Source of the DNA: Closterium sp. Naga37s-1
Taxonomy: Eukaryota; Streptophyta; Zygnematophyceae; Desmidiales; Closteriaceae
NCBI GenBank assembly: GCA_947471745.1
Contig: CANJKZ010001148.1
Span: forward strand, 941,001 to 1,005,000
Length of the DNA: 64,000 nucleotides
Reading direction: 5' to 3'
The notes below the pieces were generated by a model, which saw only the letters and a list, made by a program, of their open reading frames with translations, was not told the DNA's origin and ran no database searches. Within the stretch, counting starts at the first letter, position 1. Each line of letters starts with the position of its first letter. Positions 9,626 to 22,714 of the stretch are shown piece by piece. Position numbers and translations under genes: made by a program.

Positions 9626-12600
9626 TCAAGAAGTGAGCAAGTGAGACCAAGTAGGCACAAGGCCTAGAACAGTACAAAAACGCTGATGATCACAAGGCTG
9701 AAGGGCCTTGGTGAAGATATCAGCAGTGTTGGCCCGAGAGGCCACGTAAGCAAGACGCAGCTGACCACGCTGCTGCCACTCTCGAGCAAGGAAGTAGCGC
9801 AGAGCGATGTGCTTCGTTCTGTGCTCCAGTCTGTGCTCCTGACACAAGGAAATCATGGCCTTGTTGTCGACGTACAGAACTGGAGGAGAACGAGGCGGCT
9901 CTCCCAAGTCGGTCAGCAGGTAGGTGAGCCAGCGTAACTCCTGTGCAGCCATGGCCCCTGCGTAGATCTCAGCCTCACAACTGGAACTGAGAACAGAAGA
10001 CGAGCGTGTAGACCGCCACGAAACAGAGCCGGAGCCAAGGCTGAAAGTGTAACCCTGTGACGAACGCTGCGTAGCCAGGTCGTCAACCCAAGAAGCGTCT
10101 GAGTGCCCAGTGAGGACAACGTCTCTCCGTCCTCCAAGCACAAGCCCCATGCCCGACGTACTGCACAAGTAGCGCAACACCCTCTTAGCGGCATCCATGT
10201 GCTCCTTCCGGTGACGGCCAGGAGCGACATAGCGTGCTAGGATGCTAAGAGGGTAGGCTAGGTCAGGTAGAGTGCAGGTCAGCAGGTACATGAGGCAGCC
10301 CACAAGCTCTGGATACGGGCCACTCGGCTCTACAGACTCATCAGAAGGCAGAGCTGAGAGCGAGTGACCGATAGGCAGAGGAGTGGACTGTGGCGAGGAG
10401 TACGTGAAGCGGAAGCGCTGAAGGACCTGCTGCACCATGTGTGACTGAGTCAGGGTGATGGTGCGCCGTGCTCTGTCCCGGGTGATCTGCAAGCCAAGGT
10501 AGCTGCGCAGCTCACCCAGGTCTGTGCACGTGTGTCTCTTCTGCAGCTCCGACTTCACCAGGGCGAGAGCCTCAGTGTCAGCAGTGGCAAAGACCAAGTC
10601 GTTGATGTACACGAGGATGTAGAACGGCGGCAGTGAAGTGTCGGTGCGCAGAAACAGCGACGGGTCAGCAGTCGACGGGGCAAACCCAAGAGCCGCAAGA
10701 GTCGTCCTCAGTGTGTCGTGCCACTCACGTGGCGTCTGGCGGAGACCGTAGATTGGCCGCCGGAGACTCCACTGGGTACCAGGAGGGAGCGACCCAGTGA
10801 AGCCAGGTGGGCGGCGCAGCCAGATCTCCTCGTGCAGGCTGCCCTGTAAGAAAGCTGTGCTGAAGTCAAGAGAGTGAAGCTCGTAGTCACGCCGAGCGGC
10901 AACGTGCAGCAGTACCCGAAGAGTGGTCATCTTCGGGGTGGGGGAGAAGGTCCGGAAGAAGTCAACTCCCTCTCGCTGACTGAAACCTCGAGCAACGTAA
11001 CGAGCCTTAAAGACAGGCGGAGAACCTGGCGGCCGCTTCACCCTGAAAATCCACATGCCACTGACGATGTTCGCCCCAGGAGGGGGAACCTCGTCGACGT
11101 AGGTGCCTGTGGACTTCCAGGAAGCCATCTCCGCGTCCATGGCTGTCAGCCACTAAGAGGAGTAGGGACCCTCAATCGCCTCTGTGTAAGAGCGTGGGGT
11201 CGGGATGTCTTGTGCATCCGGGTCTCCCTCAGGTGCAATCAGCACGGACACGAGATGAGGTACAGCAGCTGCAAAACACTCAAAGTCCTCCTGTCTGTCC
11301 TCAAGGACGTCCGTGCCAAGAGCACACTCACCCCCGACGGACGGAGGACACACAGACTCAGACTCAGCAACAAAACTAGCGGCGTAGTCGAGGCGACAGG
11401 CGGCAGCAAAGTCAACAAGCTCAGCAACTAAAGCAGACGCAGTAGTGGACTCAAACGAAGGGTCAGTGACAACAGTGGCTAGAAGTCGTGTGACAGTAGG
11501 ACTGGCAGCACGAGCAAGGTCTGACGGCGGGTCAGGAACGTCAGGAAGAGAGGATGTAGGAGGAGACGGCAGAGGGACACGCTGTGGAATAGAGGAAGGA
11601 CGAAGTGCCATCTGGTGCGTGCCTGCGACAAGAGGAGAACGCGGACGTGGAACACGACGACCAGTGCGAACAGCGCAAACAGGCGTCGCAGGACGAGACT
11701 CAGGCTCACGACGCTCCGCAAGTCCTCCTGTTGGCCCAGTGTAAGAAGAAGGACCAGGCAGTGAGGAGGCTGGCTGTAACTGCGACTGCGACTGGTCAGG
11801 CGGTGGACACAGTAAGGGAGGAGTAGGGTCAGCAGAAGGCAGGAGACCAAGAACCTGCTGAAGCAGTGGAACGAAGTACGGTCGCTGCCGCACAGTGCCT
11901 CCAGAACCAGCACCGATAACACCAGTACCCCCAGCTCCAGGGTCTCCTGCTCCAACGCCTACAGTACCACCTGCTCCAGCTCCTCCAGCAGCTCCAACTC
12001 CAGTAGCACCTCCAGCTCCAGCAGCTCCAGAACCTCCAGTACGAGCACCTCCAAGACCAGCAGCTCCAGCACCTCCGGCTCCAACTCCTGAAGCACCACC
12101 AGCTCTAGCAGCTCCAGTACCTCCAGTACGATCACCTCCGGGACCAGCGACTCTAGCACCTCCAGCACCTCCAGGACCAGCAGCTCCAGCACCTCTGGCT
12201 CCAACGCCGACAGCACCTCCAGCTCCAGCAGCTCCAGTACCTCCAGCTCTAGGGCCTCCAGCGGCAGCCCCCCCAGCTCCAGCAGCGCCGCTCTGAAGGC
12301 TCCAGCGCCGAGCAAACCACTCGCGCAGCTGCGGTGGAGAGAGAGGCTCCCGCCGTGACGAGGCACCTGTAGGACCTCCAGCAGACTCAGCACCTCCAGG
12401 CTCAGTACCCCCAGTCTCAGCAACCGCAGGCTCAGCACCCCCAGGCTCAGCACCCTCAGACTTAGCAACCTCAGGCTCAGCACCCCCAGGCTCCGCACGC
12501 TCAGGCTCAGCACCCCCAGGCTCAGCACGCTCAGGCTCAGCACCCCCAGGCTCCGCACGCTCAGGCTCAGCACCCCCAGGCTCCGCACGCTCCGGCTCAG

Positions 12601-15577
12601 CACCCCCAGCAGCACCAGAGTCGACCGCGACCTCGACAGTCTCGACAGGGTCTACCTGAGACACACCTGAGGGAGCAGGACCCTGAGGGGGGAGGGGGTC
12701 TACCGGAGGAGGACCTGGTGCGAGGAAGAGCGACGGGGGGGGGAGAGGGGCAGTGCGGTAGGGGAAGAGACAGTAAAAGGGAACCGACTCGTCAAACGTG
12801 GCGTCCTGAGAGGGCAGGACACGGCGCGAGGTGGGGTGGTAAAACTGCCAGCCAGGCGTGTCAGGGGGAAAGCCAAGGAAGACGCAGGGAATGGCGCGGG
12901 CAGAGAGCTTGTCCGCGGACGTATCGCGGACAAAGGCACGAGAACCCCAGACTTGGAACACCGACGCATCGCCAACCTTCCCTGTCCAACGCAGTGTAGG
13001 CGGGGTATCCGGCAAGGAGACACGGGGCCAGAGGTTGAGCTGATGCGCAGCGTACCTGACTGCAAACGGCCACAGAAAATGGGGGGCAGCCGCATGGATC
13101 ATGGAGGTACGAGCGACCTCCATGACTAAGCCAATGCGGCGCTCAGCAACCCCATCTTGCTGCGGAGAGTCCGGAAGCGTGAACGACTGGAGAATGCCCT
13201 CCCCACGACAAAAATCCCACAAGAGGTCGGAGGAAAACCCACCATCTCTGTGAGAGTGCAGACGAAGGAGTGGAAGGTCCGTATGAAACCACTCGCGGAG
13301 TTGGAGACGGAGAGCGCGGATCCAAGGCATTAAAACATCAAGGACCTCCCCCTTGCTGCGCAAGGGGAAGACCGTGGTGTAACGCGAGTAGTTGTCAACG
13401 ACCAGCAGAAAGTAGCGCTCGCGGCCCTGTCCACGGACGCGGGCTGGGCCCCACACGTCCATGTGGAGAGTCTGCAGGGGAGCAGTCGTCAGGGGAAACG
13501 AGGAGTGAGGAGCGGCGCGCTGCCGCCCCTCAACACAGGGAAGGCAGGGAGGGGCAGGCGAGGGTGGGAGGGGAGGCAGAGTCCTGGGAAGACCAGAGAC
13601 AAGGAGACGAGAGTGCATGCCGCGGAGGCGCTGCACTGAGGGGTGACCAAGACGGTGGTGCCAAAGGAGGGTCTGGTGCGACAGAGCACGACACGAGCAG
13701 GGGGCCGCTAGCTGACCTGACGCAGACGCAGACGCAGCTACCAGAAGAGACACAGTAGTCAGTGTATACAGATTCGAGCCAGGCGCACGGGTGAATGTGG
13801 CCAGGTGCCGGCCAGTCCGGGAGCACGTACAGATCGCCACACGCTGTCCTCCTGGAGTAAAGGTGTCAACCCATACATCCTGAAGGACGGCGTTGCTCAC
13901 CAAGTTCGTAGAGAACGAGGGGAGGTGAAGACCTGACAGTGAGCCAGATGGAACCGCCGGACACGGGAGAACAGTGGAAGAACGTGCAAGGACTGGGCCC
14001 CCAGAGGGGTCAGCCAGAGAGACAGCAACAGGTGCAGGGAGCGGTGTGAGTGCGGTACTGTCGCGAAAGAAACAGCGGGAAGCACCTGAGTCAAGCGTGA
14101 AGCTGTGCAAGGCCTCAGCAGGCGCAGTACCAGAGAGAGCAGACTCACTAGCACCTAGGGCAGGAGCCTCACCAGCACCTAGAGGAGGAGTCTCTATACC
14201 TGGGTCGGGCGGCATACATAGGTAACAGTCACCCTCAGAACTAACAGTCAAAGCATACATGGCAGCAAGGATAGCATCATAATCAAGAGCGAAGATATCC
14301 ACCCCCTGCCTAAGCAGCTCTGCCCAGCAGGGGAGCTCAGTCGCGTCGGGAAACTCTGCGCGAAAGGCGTCGTCAAGACGGGAGAAGCGGTGGTGCTGGG
14401 TGTGAAACTTCCCGCTTGTCTGACCAGAGCGGTCACCTGTGCGAATGACATACGGGCAGCGACCATTACCCCCAGACGCCCCACGCTGAGCAAACCACTC
14501 ACGAAGCTCCTGGGGCGAAGGGGTCCCACGCTGACGCTGACTCTGCTGGTGCTGTCTCTGACCACCGCCAATGCCTCCCCTCTGACTGGTACCACCTCGG
14601 CCGCCACCAGTGCCGCCTCCCCCACTCCCACTGCCGCCACCACTGCCGCCGCCACCACTCCCACTGCCGCCACCACCGCCTCCACCTACGCCTCCACTCC
14701 CACCACCACTCCCTCCGCCACCACCGCCACCTCCACCGCCTCCACCACCCCCACCAGCGCCTCCACCGCTGTCACCCCCACCGCCCCTGCCTCCCCTGCC
14801 CATGCCGCTGCGGCGCCTCCCACTAGGGGCAGACGCAGCTCCTACCTCCTCAGCACGAAGTTAGTCAACAGCTGCACCAGAGGCAACAGAGGGGACCAGG
14901 GGGGAGGGCGATCACCCCTCAAAGAAGGGACTGCGAGGAGTGCCACGAGAAGCACCTACACCGACTATGCTAGTCTCATCTGCTAGGAGGTGCTTCTCGA
15001 GCAGGTCGACAGTGAGGTCGGTGGGATCAAGGGCTAGAAGGAGGTCCCTGACAGCGCTAAGGGAGCCAGGGAGGCGAGTGACTATGAAGTAGAGAGTGAT
15101 GTACATGGGAGGAGGGTTCTTGGTGAGAAACTCGACGAGAAGCGCAGCGCGGTAGCGAGTGTCACCAGTGCGAAGGTGAGTGACGAGGTCGGCTACTGTG
15201 GCAAAGGCGGACAGCTCTGGGAACAGGTAGGGCAGGAGAAGGCAGCCTAGAGCAGCAGTGGCCAGGGAGGAGTAACGAGCAACTACATCGTCGTATAGGG
15301 CTCTAGCTGTCTTGTGCTGGCCAAAGTGAGCTCGTTCGGCTAACGGCAGGTGGTTGCGAACGGCTAGGCGAGCAGCAGCGTCACGGGTAAGCCACTGTGA
15401 GCGAGTCGCACTGTCAGCTGTGGCGGCAGAGGCGAGAGAGGCGCTAGACGTGAGGTCAAACAGTGAAACTCTGTCCTTGGAATCGCTCAGTAAGTACAGC
15501 TGTAAGTCGTCGAGCCACGCATCGAACTCTATCGGGCGGCCCTCCGGATCGAAAGTGAGGACAATGAGCGTGGCCAT
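9626..15577 (-). pseudogene. gag-pol: Cop2 Gag-Pol, three nonsense codons and two catalytic losses
   Basis: The frame from ATG 15577 to 9626 is unbroken in phase (1984 codons) and interrupted only by TGA (14912-14914), TAA (14861-14863) and TAG (11153-11155). Capsid, poly-Gly, protease (DSGA kept), integrase, linker, reverse transcriptase and RNase H follow in the Cop1 order. The integrase HSD motif reads HSH (13250-13252), losing the second catalytic Asp. The reverse transcriptase YVDD reads YIND (Asn codon 10601-10603), losing a metal-binding Asp. The zinc knuckle has Ser and Arg in place of two Cys. Frame preservation despite these losses suggests decay by point mutation only. The linker has Ala-Glu-Pro repeats. 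Confidence 0.92.
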
Positions 15578-15780
15578 AGCGAGCAGAGCAGTCGGGCGCG
15601 CTAGCAGCAGAGCAGCACGCAGGAAGGGCAAAGCAGGGCGGCAGCCAGCAGGGCAGGGCGGCGCGGCGGTGAGCAATGCGCGGGCAGGGCGGCGGCTTGG
15701 CGGCGAGCGGTGCGCGGGCTAGGCGGCACAGCGGCGGACAGCGCGCGGGCAAGGCAAGGCGTGCGGCGGCGGGCAGCGGC
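15578..15780 (-). repeat. Remnant of the Cop2 leader
   Basis: A GC-rich stretch built on GGGCAGGGCGGCG and GCGCGGGC words, like the leaders of the other elements. It stops near 15780 at the junction with gene X. Confidence 0.55.
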
Positions 15781-15789
15781 CGTAAACGG

Positions 15790-16473
15790 CTGTAAACGTG
15801 GCGGGCCATGCGGAGGGGGTCACCTACGGTCTGTTCGAAAGGCGGGATGGTGCCAGCTTCGAACATGAAGCCGCACAGCATCGCGTTGATGCCGGCAAAT
15901 ATCGCAGTGCGGTGCGCTTCTAGGTCGGCTTCAGGGATGAGGAGGGAAACAACCACGCGGCGGCGCTGAGGGAGCAGCAAGGGCGAAACGGCAGTCAGAC
16001 GCGCGCGGCGAAGGTTGCGGGGGGGGGGGGGGGGGGGGGGTACCCGGGAAGGGCGAGGCGATGGGTGAGGCGGGCAGCCCAAGGGACGGGTTTGAGCCCG
16101 AGGCGACGGATGCATAGGCAGCAGCGCAGCCTGCCGGGGCGTTGGGGGCGTTTGTGGTGGCTGTCTGCGAGGGCGACGGGCCACTCGGAGACACGCCAGA
16201 AGCGGCAGCAGCGGGGGGTGCGGGCGAGCGTGACTGATGCGCCTGGGCCGATTCGGGGGAGGCGGTGATGTTGGTGGAGGGGGAGGAGGGGGTGTGGCTA
16301 GCGCCGGCGTCAAAGCACGGTTTTTTGGCGACGGGGAGCTCAGCCGAGTCGGCGAGGTGGTCGATCAGGCCTTCGGACAGATCGTCCACCAGGAGGTCTT
16401 CCCCGGATGCAACGAGGGCCTCCTCTTCGGCAGCGGACATGGTCAGGTCGGAGTTGTAGATCTGCTCTGCCAT
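15790..16473 (-). pseudogene. Gene X: truncated ORF of unknown function
   Basis: ATG 16473 opens an acidic N-terminus (starting MAEQIYNSDLTMS) followed by Ser/Pro/Ala-rich sequence. A 22-base G run (16019-16040, poly-Pro on this strand) separates two frames: the upstream frame dies at 15931, while the frame with balanced composition carries on as RRRVVVSLLIPEADLEAHR and ends at the Cop2 junction. So the 3' end is lost and the run length is probably off by one or two. Composition is unlike the copia genes. It could be a host gene or the first ORF of a LINE, which often have such an N-terminal region. I do not recognise the family. Confidence 0.45.
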
Positions 16474-16542
16474 AGTGCAAGATGAGAAGAAGAGGCGTGG
16501 ATATAAGTTGTGAAGTGAATGCAAGAAAAGGAAATAGGTCTG

Positions 16543-16554
16543 TTATATATAGAG
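16543..16554 (-). promoter_or_regulatory. TATA box candidate upstream of gene X
   Basis: CTCTATATATAA on the - strand lies about 70 bp before ATG 16473, a normal distance for a polymerase II core promoter with a short leader. Confidence 0.4.
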
Positions 16555-18459
16555 TGGGAGAGCAAGGCCCCGAGAGGGGAAGAAGGGGCAGGGGGAGTGA
16601 TGGACAGCATGAGCTCCTGACGAGCAAGGGGCCGTGAGCGCAAGGATTCTAGGAAGCATCGTGGATGGGGGGGTGTGCGGAGAGCGGGCAGGAAAGGGAT
16701 GAACGGGGAGAGCGGCGGGGGCAGAGAAGTTACGGTAATTACGGCGCCGTGGCGAGGGAATTAAGGCCATGAAACGGGGCTGGGAGCCTAGTCGGCTTCC
16801 CGAAACCCGGGACCTTACGAGGGTCCAGACGCATGCGAGCGCGAAGTGAAACTGGCGGCCTAGGCGGCGCGCCAAGCTTCCAAGCCATGTTAGTGGCTCA
16901 CTCGGAGGTGGCCAGGGAGAGAGCCGTGGGGTGGCAGCGCCAAGCTGACAGGACGCGGGAAAGGAGTTGAAATCGGACGCGCCACGAGGGCCGAGGCACG
17001 GTACGGAGAGGAGAAATAGGCGAGGAACCGAAAATGGCGGTCCGTGGGAAAGAAGAGATTCCGCCTGAGAAGAGAAAGCCAGCAACCTGTAGTGTGGGCT
17101 TATAAGGCCGTCCTTCGTGATTGTTGTAAGGAGGGGGGGGGGGGGTGGTTGGGGGAGGGCGATCAGTTGGCGTGGGCTTCGAACTTGCGTAAACAAGGGA
17201 CCTGGGAGAAGGGGGAACGAAGGGTGGAGAGGGGGAGTTAACGTGGAAAATCGGATGGCGTGGCAAGGGTGCGTTGGCAGGATAACGTGAGGGATTGTGC
17301 AGGGATTTATGGCGAGTTTCTGCAGGATCGGGAAAACTTACCTAGCGGGAATGTTGTCCTGGGGTGTTGAAAACGAGAGGTGGGGAACGTTGAGCAGGGA
17401 GAACTTCAGCGATTGAGAGTGATGAGAAGGGGGCTGAGAGGGGGTTGAAGTCTTGCTTTGGAAGGGAAGAACTGAGGTGTAGGGGAGACGAAACGCAATG
17501 CGTTAGAAAAAGAAAAATGAAAAGCAGCAACTTACCTAGAAATGAAACTGAGTCGAGTAAAGGGAACCTGCCTAGGCGGCCTAGGGTTTGACTGGTTTCG
17601 CTGCCTAACGGGCGGAAAGTTGGGGCCGTGAAGGCCATGCTTGAGATTGGTGGCACGATTGTCCAGCAACCTGACGAAACAGCCTCTAATCCGACCAAGA
17701 TTGTAAACAGCAGCTCCAGTGGGAGTCTCGATGCGACCCAGCGGCAGCCCACTCAGAATCTAGCAGGCTTACAGAGCAGCAGGCGGCAGAGGAGAGATGA
17801 TCTCCATGCTGATCTCAAGAGCTCATCGGCTAGGTTTCCTTCCAGCCAAACCACTATCAGCTACGTTTGCGGACTCCGAACCTCTCTTCAAGCAGCTTGG
17901 TATCATGCATCACTGGGGTAGGAAACATTAAAGTTCGCTGTTGCGGTAGCATTTTGAGGTGTCTATTTTTTTGGGGTCGAGAGCTGCCTACAATGTGCGC
18001 GGATTCGTTCATTGCGCATCGAAGTGACACGTAGGCGAATACAAGCCGCTTCAACCACTCGGCGGGTGACACGCAACTGAAGATAAGCCGTTATTACGTA
18101 GGCAAGACATGTTGCATAGCACCGAATGGCGCCCAACACGACGAGATGCCGCCGCCGGCGCAAACCGCAAGACGACGACTGATCGTTCAAATGGTAAGTA
18201 CAAACGGCATGTGCTGGACCATCTAATTTCGTCAATGGCATCTGTTGCAACATTTTCGTCAACGGCATCTACTGCAACATCTAATTTTGTCAACGGCATC
18301 TGAAACATTCAACTTGTACGCGCTTGCGGTGTTCTATAGAAACTAGGTAAAGAAATAAAAGGTTTAGAGACAAGCCATTCTTTTGCGTATCATGATGCCT
18401 TTCATGCATGGCATTTTTTTGGATACTTAGTACAGTATTACCCCGGACAGTAGCGCATG
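16555..18459. other. Unassigned low-copy region
   Basis: No convincing ORF. On the - strand, TTTCTAGGTAAGT (near 17537) and GCTAGGTAAGT (near 17343) look like plant 5' splice donors, so this could be the 5' part of the gene X transcript. A poly-G run lies near 17130-17145. Three copies of a roughly 28-bp unit around CGTCAACGGCATCT sit at about 18217-18303. Nothing else is identifiable. Confidence 0.35.
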
Positions 18460-18464
18460 TGCGC

Positions 18465-18699
18465 TGTCAAGATATATTTTATATCTCTGTTGTATAATTG
18501 CTTGTGGTTAGATTGTAGTGTAGTCATACTGCCTACGTATTGTTGGTGGTGCACCCTTGCTATGCTTTCACTATATCTTGTATCTCATGCTATAGTGAAC
18601 TCCTCTTTGGCCAAACCTCGCTCGTGTCTACCCTCGTTTCTACCCAAGCTATGCCTCCTAAGCCTAAACCTAGTTTCCTAGGTGCTTAGTACTTTAACA
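18465..18699 (+). repeat. 5' LTR of K
   Basis: Runs from TGTCAAGATATA to TACTTTAACA. It matches 24546-24776 with a few substitutions and a 4-bp length difference. TATATTTTATATC near the start could be its TATA box. Confidence 0.9.
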
Positions 18700-18707
18700 T
18701 GGTATAA

Positions 18708-21700
18708 GAGGAAGGACGGAGTGTCATATCGTGAGTGCCTGGTACAGCCAGAGCACGAGGACGACGAACACGACGAACACGAGCAGGGACAGAAGCTCTA
18801 GTCTCAGGCTCTCAACGCTCAAGAGTGGAAGCACGCGTCTCAGACTCACGACGCGCAGTCAGGGACGCAGTCACCTCAGTGTGAGGAGCAGGAGCAGGCA
18901 GCGGGGAGCCAGGCAGTAGCTGTGGCTGAGACTGGTCAGTCGGTGGGAACAGTAACGGAGGAGTAGTACCAGCAACCGGGAACTCAGTAGCAGCAGGCGG
19001 GAGACTGAGAAGGTGACAAAGCGCAGACGGCTGCGGCTGAGTAGTCGCACCCCCAGAACCTCCAGCTCCAGTAGGAACAGCACCCCCAGAACCAGTACCT
19101 CCAGGTCCACCACCGGGACTGCCCCAACGGATAGCCCACTCGCGAAGCTGCAGCGGCGAGAGCGACTCCTGCCGACTAGCGCCACTAACTCCAGTACCTC
19201 CAGTAGTACCTCCAGTGTCAGCACCGCCAGTACCCCCAACTCGTGGAACAACAGCACTAGCACCTACAGGGCCAGCACCTCCAGTAACTCCAGTAGCACC
19301 TCTGCCTCCTGTACTAGTACCTCCAGCACTTCCAACTCCAAGAACACCAGCACTAGCACCTCCAGGGCCAGCACCTCCAGAACCTGCAGCTCCAGCACGT
19401 CGAGCGCCACCACCAAGACTGCCCCAATGGACAGCCCACTCGCAAAGCCGCTCCGGCGAGAGAGTCTCCTGCCGACGTGCACCAGCACCACCAACACCAG
19501 CACCACCAGCACCTCCACCCGCAGAAACTCCAACAACAGCACCTCCAGCATCCCCTGCACCCGTAGGACTCGCAGCACCCCCAGAGCCTGCACCCCCAGA
19601 GTCCGCCCCCCCAGTGTCACCACCTCCAGCAGCACCAGAGTCCACAGCGACGGGCCGCAGAGGCGGTGAAGACGGTTGAGGCGGAAAGCCAGGAGGGACT
19701 GCCAGCGCGGAGCGGCGAGGGGCCACGATGTCGGTAGCAGTCTGGTCACCCACCTCAGCTGGGCCAGAGGTGTCTGAGGAGACCTCCAAAGGCTCAACCA
19801 AGGGGGGTGGGTCTACCTGAGACACACCTGATGGAGCGGGACCGGGAGGAGGGAGGGGGGCTACCGGGGGGGGGTCGTCCACCAGGGAGAGAGGCGGGAG
19901 GGGTACCGGGGAACTGCGGTGGGGGTGAAGATGGTAGAAGCAGACGGACTCGTCAAAGGTGACGTCGCGGGAGGACAACACACGACGAGAGCCCAGGTGG
20001 TAAAACTGCCAGGGCGGTGCGTCGGTGGGAAAGCCAAGGAACACGCACCGAAGAGTGCGTGGAGAGAGCTTGCCCGCAGGCAAATCGCGGACAAGAGAGA
20101 GGGAACCCCAGACCCGAAACGCCGGCGCATCACCAACCTCGCCCGTCCACCGCAAAGTGGGGGAGGTCTCCAGGTGGGAGACACGGGGCAAGAGGTTGAG
20201 CTGCTCAGCGGCGTATCGGACCGCAAACGTCCACAGAAAATGGGGAGCAGCCGCATGGATCATGGAGGTGCGAGCAACCTCCATGACAAGACCAATGCGG
20301 CGCTCGGCAATCTCATTCTGCTGAGGAGAGGCCAGAAGCGTGTACGACTAGACGATGCCCTCAGCACCACATAAGTCTTCAAGGAGGTGGGAGAAAAACT
20401 CACCACCTCGGTCAGAGTGCAGCCGCAGGACAGGGAGGTCCTACTAGAACCGAGCGCGATGCTGGAGACGGACAGCGCAGATCCAGCGGATCAAGACACC
20501 GCGGACATCCGCCTTGCTCTACAAGGGGAAGACCGTGGTGTAGCGCGTGTAGTCGTCGACAACCAGCAGAAAGTAGCACTCGCCACCGTGTCCAGTGACG
20601 CGGGCGGGGCCCCACACGTCCATGTGCAGGGTCTGCAGAGGAGCAGTGGTAGGAGGAAACGAGGAGGAGTGAGGAGCGGCGCGCTGCCGCCCCTCGACGC
20701 AGGGAAGGCACGGCGGTGCAAGCGACCTTGGGAGCGGGGGCAGGGACCTGAGGAGACCAGACACAAGGAGACGGGAGTGCATGCCACGCAGGCGTGGCAA
20801 GGAGGGGTGGCCAAGACGGTGGTGCCAGAATAGAGTCTGGTGCGTGAGGAGACGACACGAACAAGACGAAGCGACCTCAACTGACGCAGCTACCTGACCT
20901 GACTCAGCTACCAGTGCAGACTCAGTGGTCGGTGTATACAGGCCAGACCTAGGCCTCCGAGTGAACGTGGCGAGGTGCTCACCAGTGCGCGAGTCCGTAC
21001 AGATCGCCACGAGCTCGCCTCCAGGCTGGGTGACAGTGACCTACTGGTCCTGGAGGACAGAGGTAGCCACCAAGTTCTTAGCGAACGAGGGGAGGTGGAG
21101 ACCTGTGAGGAGGCCGAAAGGGGCCGCCAGACAAGGGAGAACAGTGGCGCCACGCGCGACTACCGGGCCCCCAGAGGGGTCGGCCAGTGTGACAGGGACA
21201 GGAACTGTGAGCGGTGTGACTGTGGTGCTGTCGCGGAAGAAGCAACGAGACGCGCCTGAGTCGAGAGTAAAAGTGTGCAAGGCCTCCTCAGGCTCTGCCT
21301 CTGCGCTAGCTGAGTCACACGCACGGAGACTAGTAGGCTCTACGCCACCAGGTGCCTCTACACCCCCAGTACGAGTACCCTGAAACCCTCCGCCACCGGG
21401 GCTGCCCCACCGGACAGCCCACTCACGAAGCTGCTGCGGGGAGAGATTCTCCAGCAGACGCTGGTGCTGCTGATGTCCACCCCCAGAACCTCCGCATCTT
21501 CTAGCGGCACTACCAGCAGGAGTAGACTCACAGGTACCTCCAGTAGTAGCACCCCACCGGACAGCCCACTCACGACGCTGCTGTGGCAAAAGCGGCTTCT
21601 GCTGACGAGCACGGCTAGCTTCGCCACCGGGACTGCCCCACCAGATAGCCCACTCGCAAAGCTGCTGCGGCGAGAGAGACTCCTGCACACTCGGCTGCCG

Positions 21701-21727
21701 CTGACGTAGGACAGTAGTAGTGGCCAT
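18708..21727 (-). pseudogene. Kc 5' half: gag-deleted protease, integrase and linker
   Basis: Reading from ATG 21727 on the - strand, the capsid is missing. The N-terminus is three copies of an SPQQLREW-like module in Gly-rich sequence. Protease follows with DSGA intact, then the HHCC region, integrase and a Gly/Ala linker with two more module copies. One frame runs to about 18708, with stops at about 21040, in the integrase core (20350-20520) and TGA at 18812-18814. Copia similarity continues past that TGA right to the K primer site, where the conserved LRPSS peptide abuts TACCA. Reverse transcriptase and RNase H do not follow; they lie on the far side of an LTR (23067-23970). Confidence 0.85.
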
Positions 21728-22714
21728 GGCAGTCAGTGGCAGACAGTGGCAGCAGCGCAGGAGCAGCTAGGAAAGTGCGTGAGGAATTGGGTGCTCTCGT
21801 GCAGGTCGCTTGTGGGGCAGGGCTAGGGCAGTCGCCCGCGGGCAGCGCACGGCGCAGGGCAGCGCGGCTCGCGGGCTGCAAGGCAGGGCGCACGGGCCTA
21901 AGGGCAGGGCTGCGCAGTTCTAAGGGCAGGGCGGCGCGCGGGCCTAAGGGCAAGGCGGCGCGCGGGCCTAAGGGCAGGGTGGCGCGTGGGCCTAAGGGTA
22001 GGACAGCGCAGTGCGTGGGCTGCAGGGCAGGGCGGCGCGCGGGCCTAAGGGCAGGGCAGTGCGGTTGCGGGCTGCAGGGTAGGGCAGCGCACAGGCCTAA
22101 GGGCTGGGCGACGCGCGGGCCTAAGGGCAGGGCGACTCGCGGGCCTAAGGGCAGGGCAGCGCGGCGCGCGGGCCTAAGGTCAGGGCAGCGCGGTTGCGGG
22201 CTGCAGGGCGGGGCAGCGCGCAGGCCTAAGGGCAGGGCTACGCGCGGGCCTAAGGGCAGGGCAGCACGGCACGCGAGCCTAAGGGCAGGGTGGCGCGCGG
22301 GCCTAAGGGCAGGGCGACGCGCTGGACGGGGCAGCGAGGCGCGCGCTGGGCAGGGCAGCAGGGCGCGACGCGCTGGGCAGCAGTAGGGCGCGACGCGCGG
22401 GCTGCAGCAGGGCGCGACGCGGGGGACGGCAGGGCGCGACGCGTAGGCTGCAGCAGGGCGCGACGTGCGGGCTGCAGGGCGCGACGCGCTGGGCTGCAGG
22501 GCGCGACGCGCGGGCAGCAGTGGGGCGCGACGCGCGGGCTGCAGCAGGGGCGCAACGCGCAGGGCAGCAGGGCGCGACGTGCGGGCAGGCAGGGCAGCAG
22601 GGCGCGCGTGGGCAGGGCAGCACGCTGGGCAGCAGGGCAGGAAAAAACAATTAACAAGGCCGGGCAGGGCGGAACGTTCGGTGGGCCCTAGGGAACGAAC
22701 CTACTCTAATACCA
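21728..22714 (-). repeat. GC-rich leader and primer-binding site of Kc
   Basis: Tandem words built on GGGCCTAAGGGCAGGGC and GGGCGCGACGCG fill 21830-22640, giving several spurious long frames. TGGTATTAGAGTAGG on the - strand (22714-22700) is the primer-binding site, directly next to the LTR. Confidence 0.85.

Larger units (their letters stand above)
9267..15780 (-). mobile_element. Cop2: 5'-truncated Ty1/copia element
   Basis: A relative of Cop1 in reverse orientation. It has a 3' LTR (9267-9396), a polypurine tract and a full-length gag-pol frame, but no 5' LTR or primer site. Only about 200 bp of GC-rich leader remain before unrelated sequence starts near 15780. No target duplication can be assigned. 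The right limit is approximate. Confidence 0.85.
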
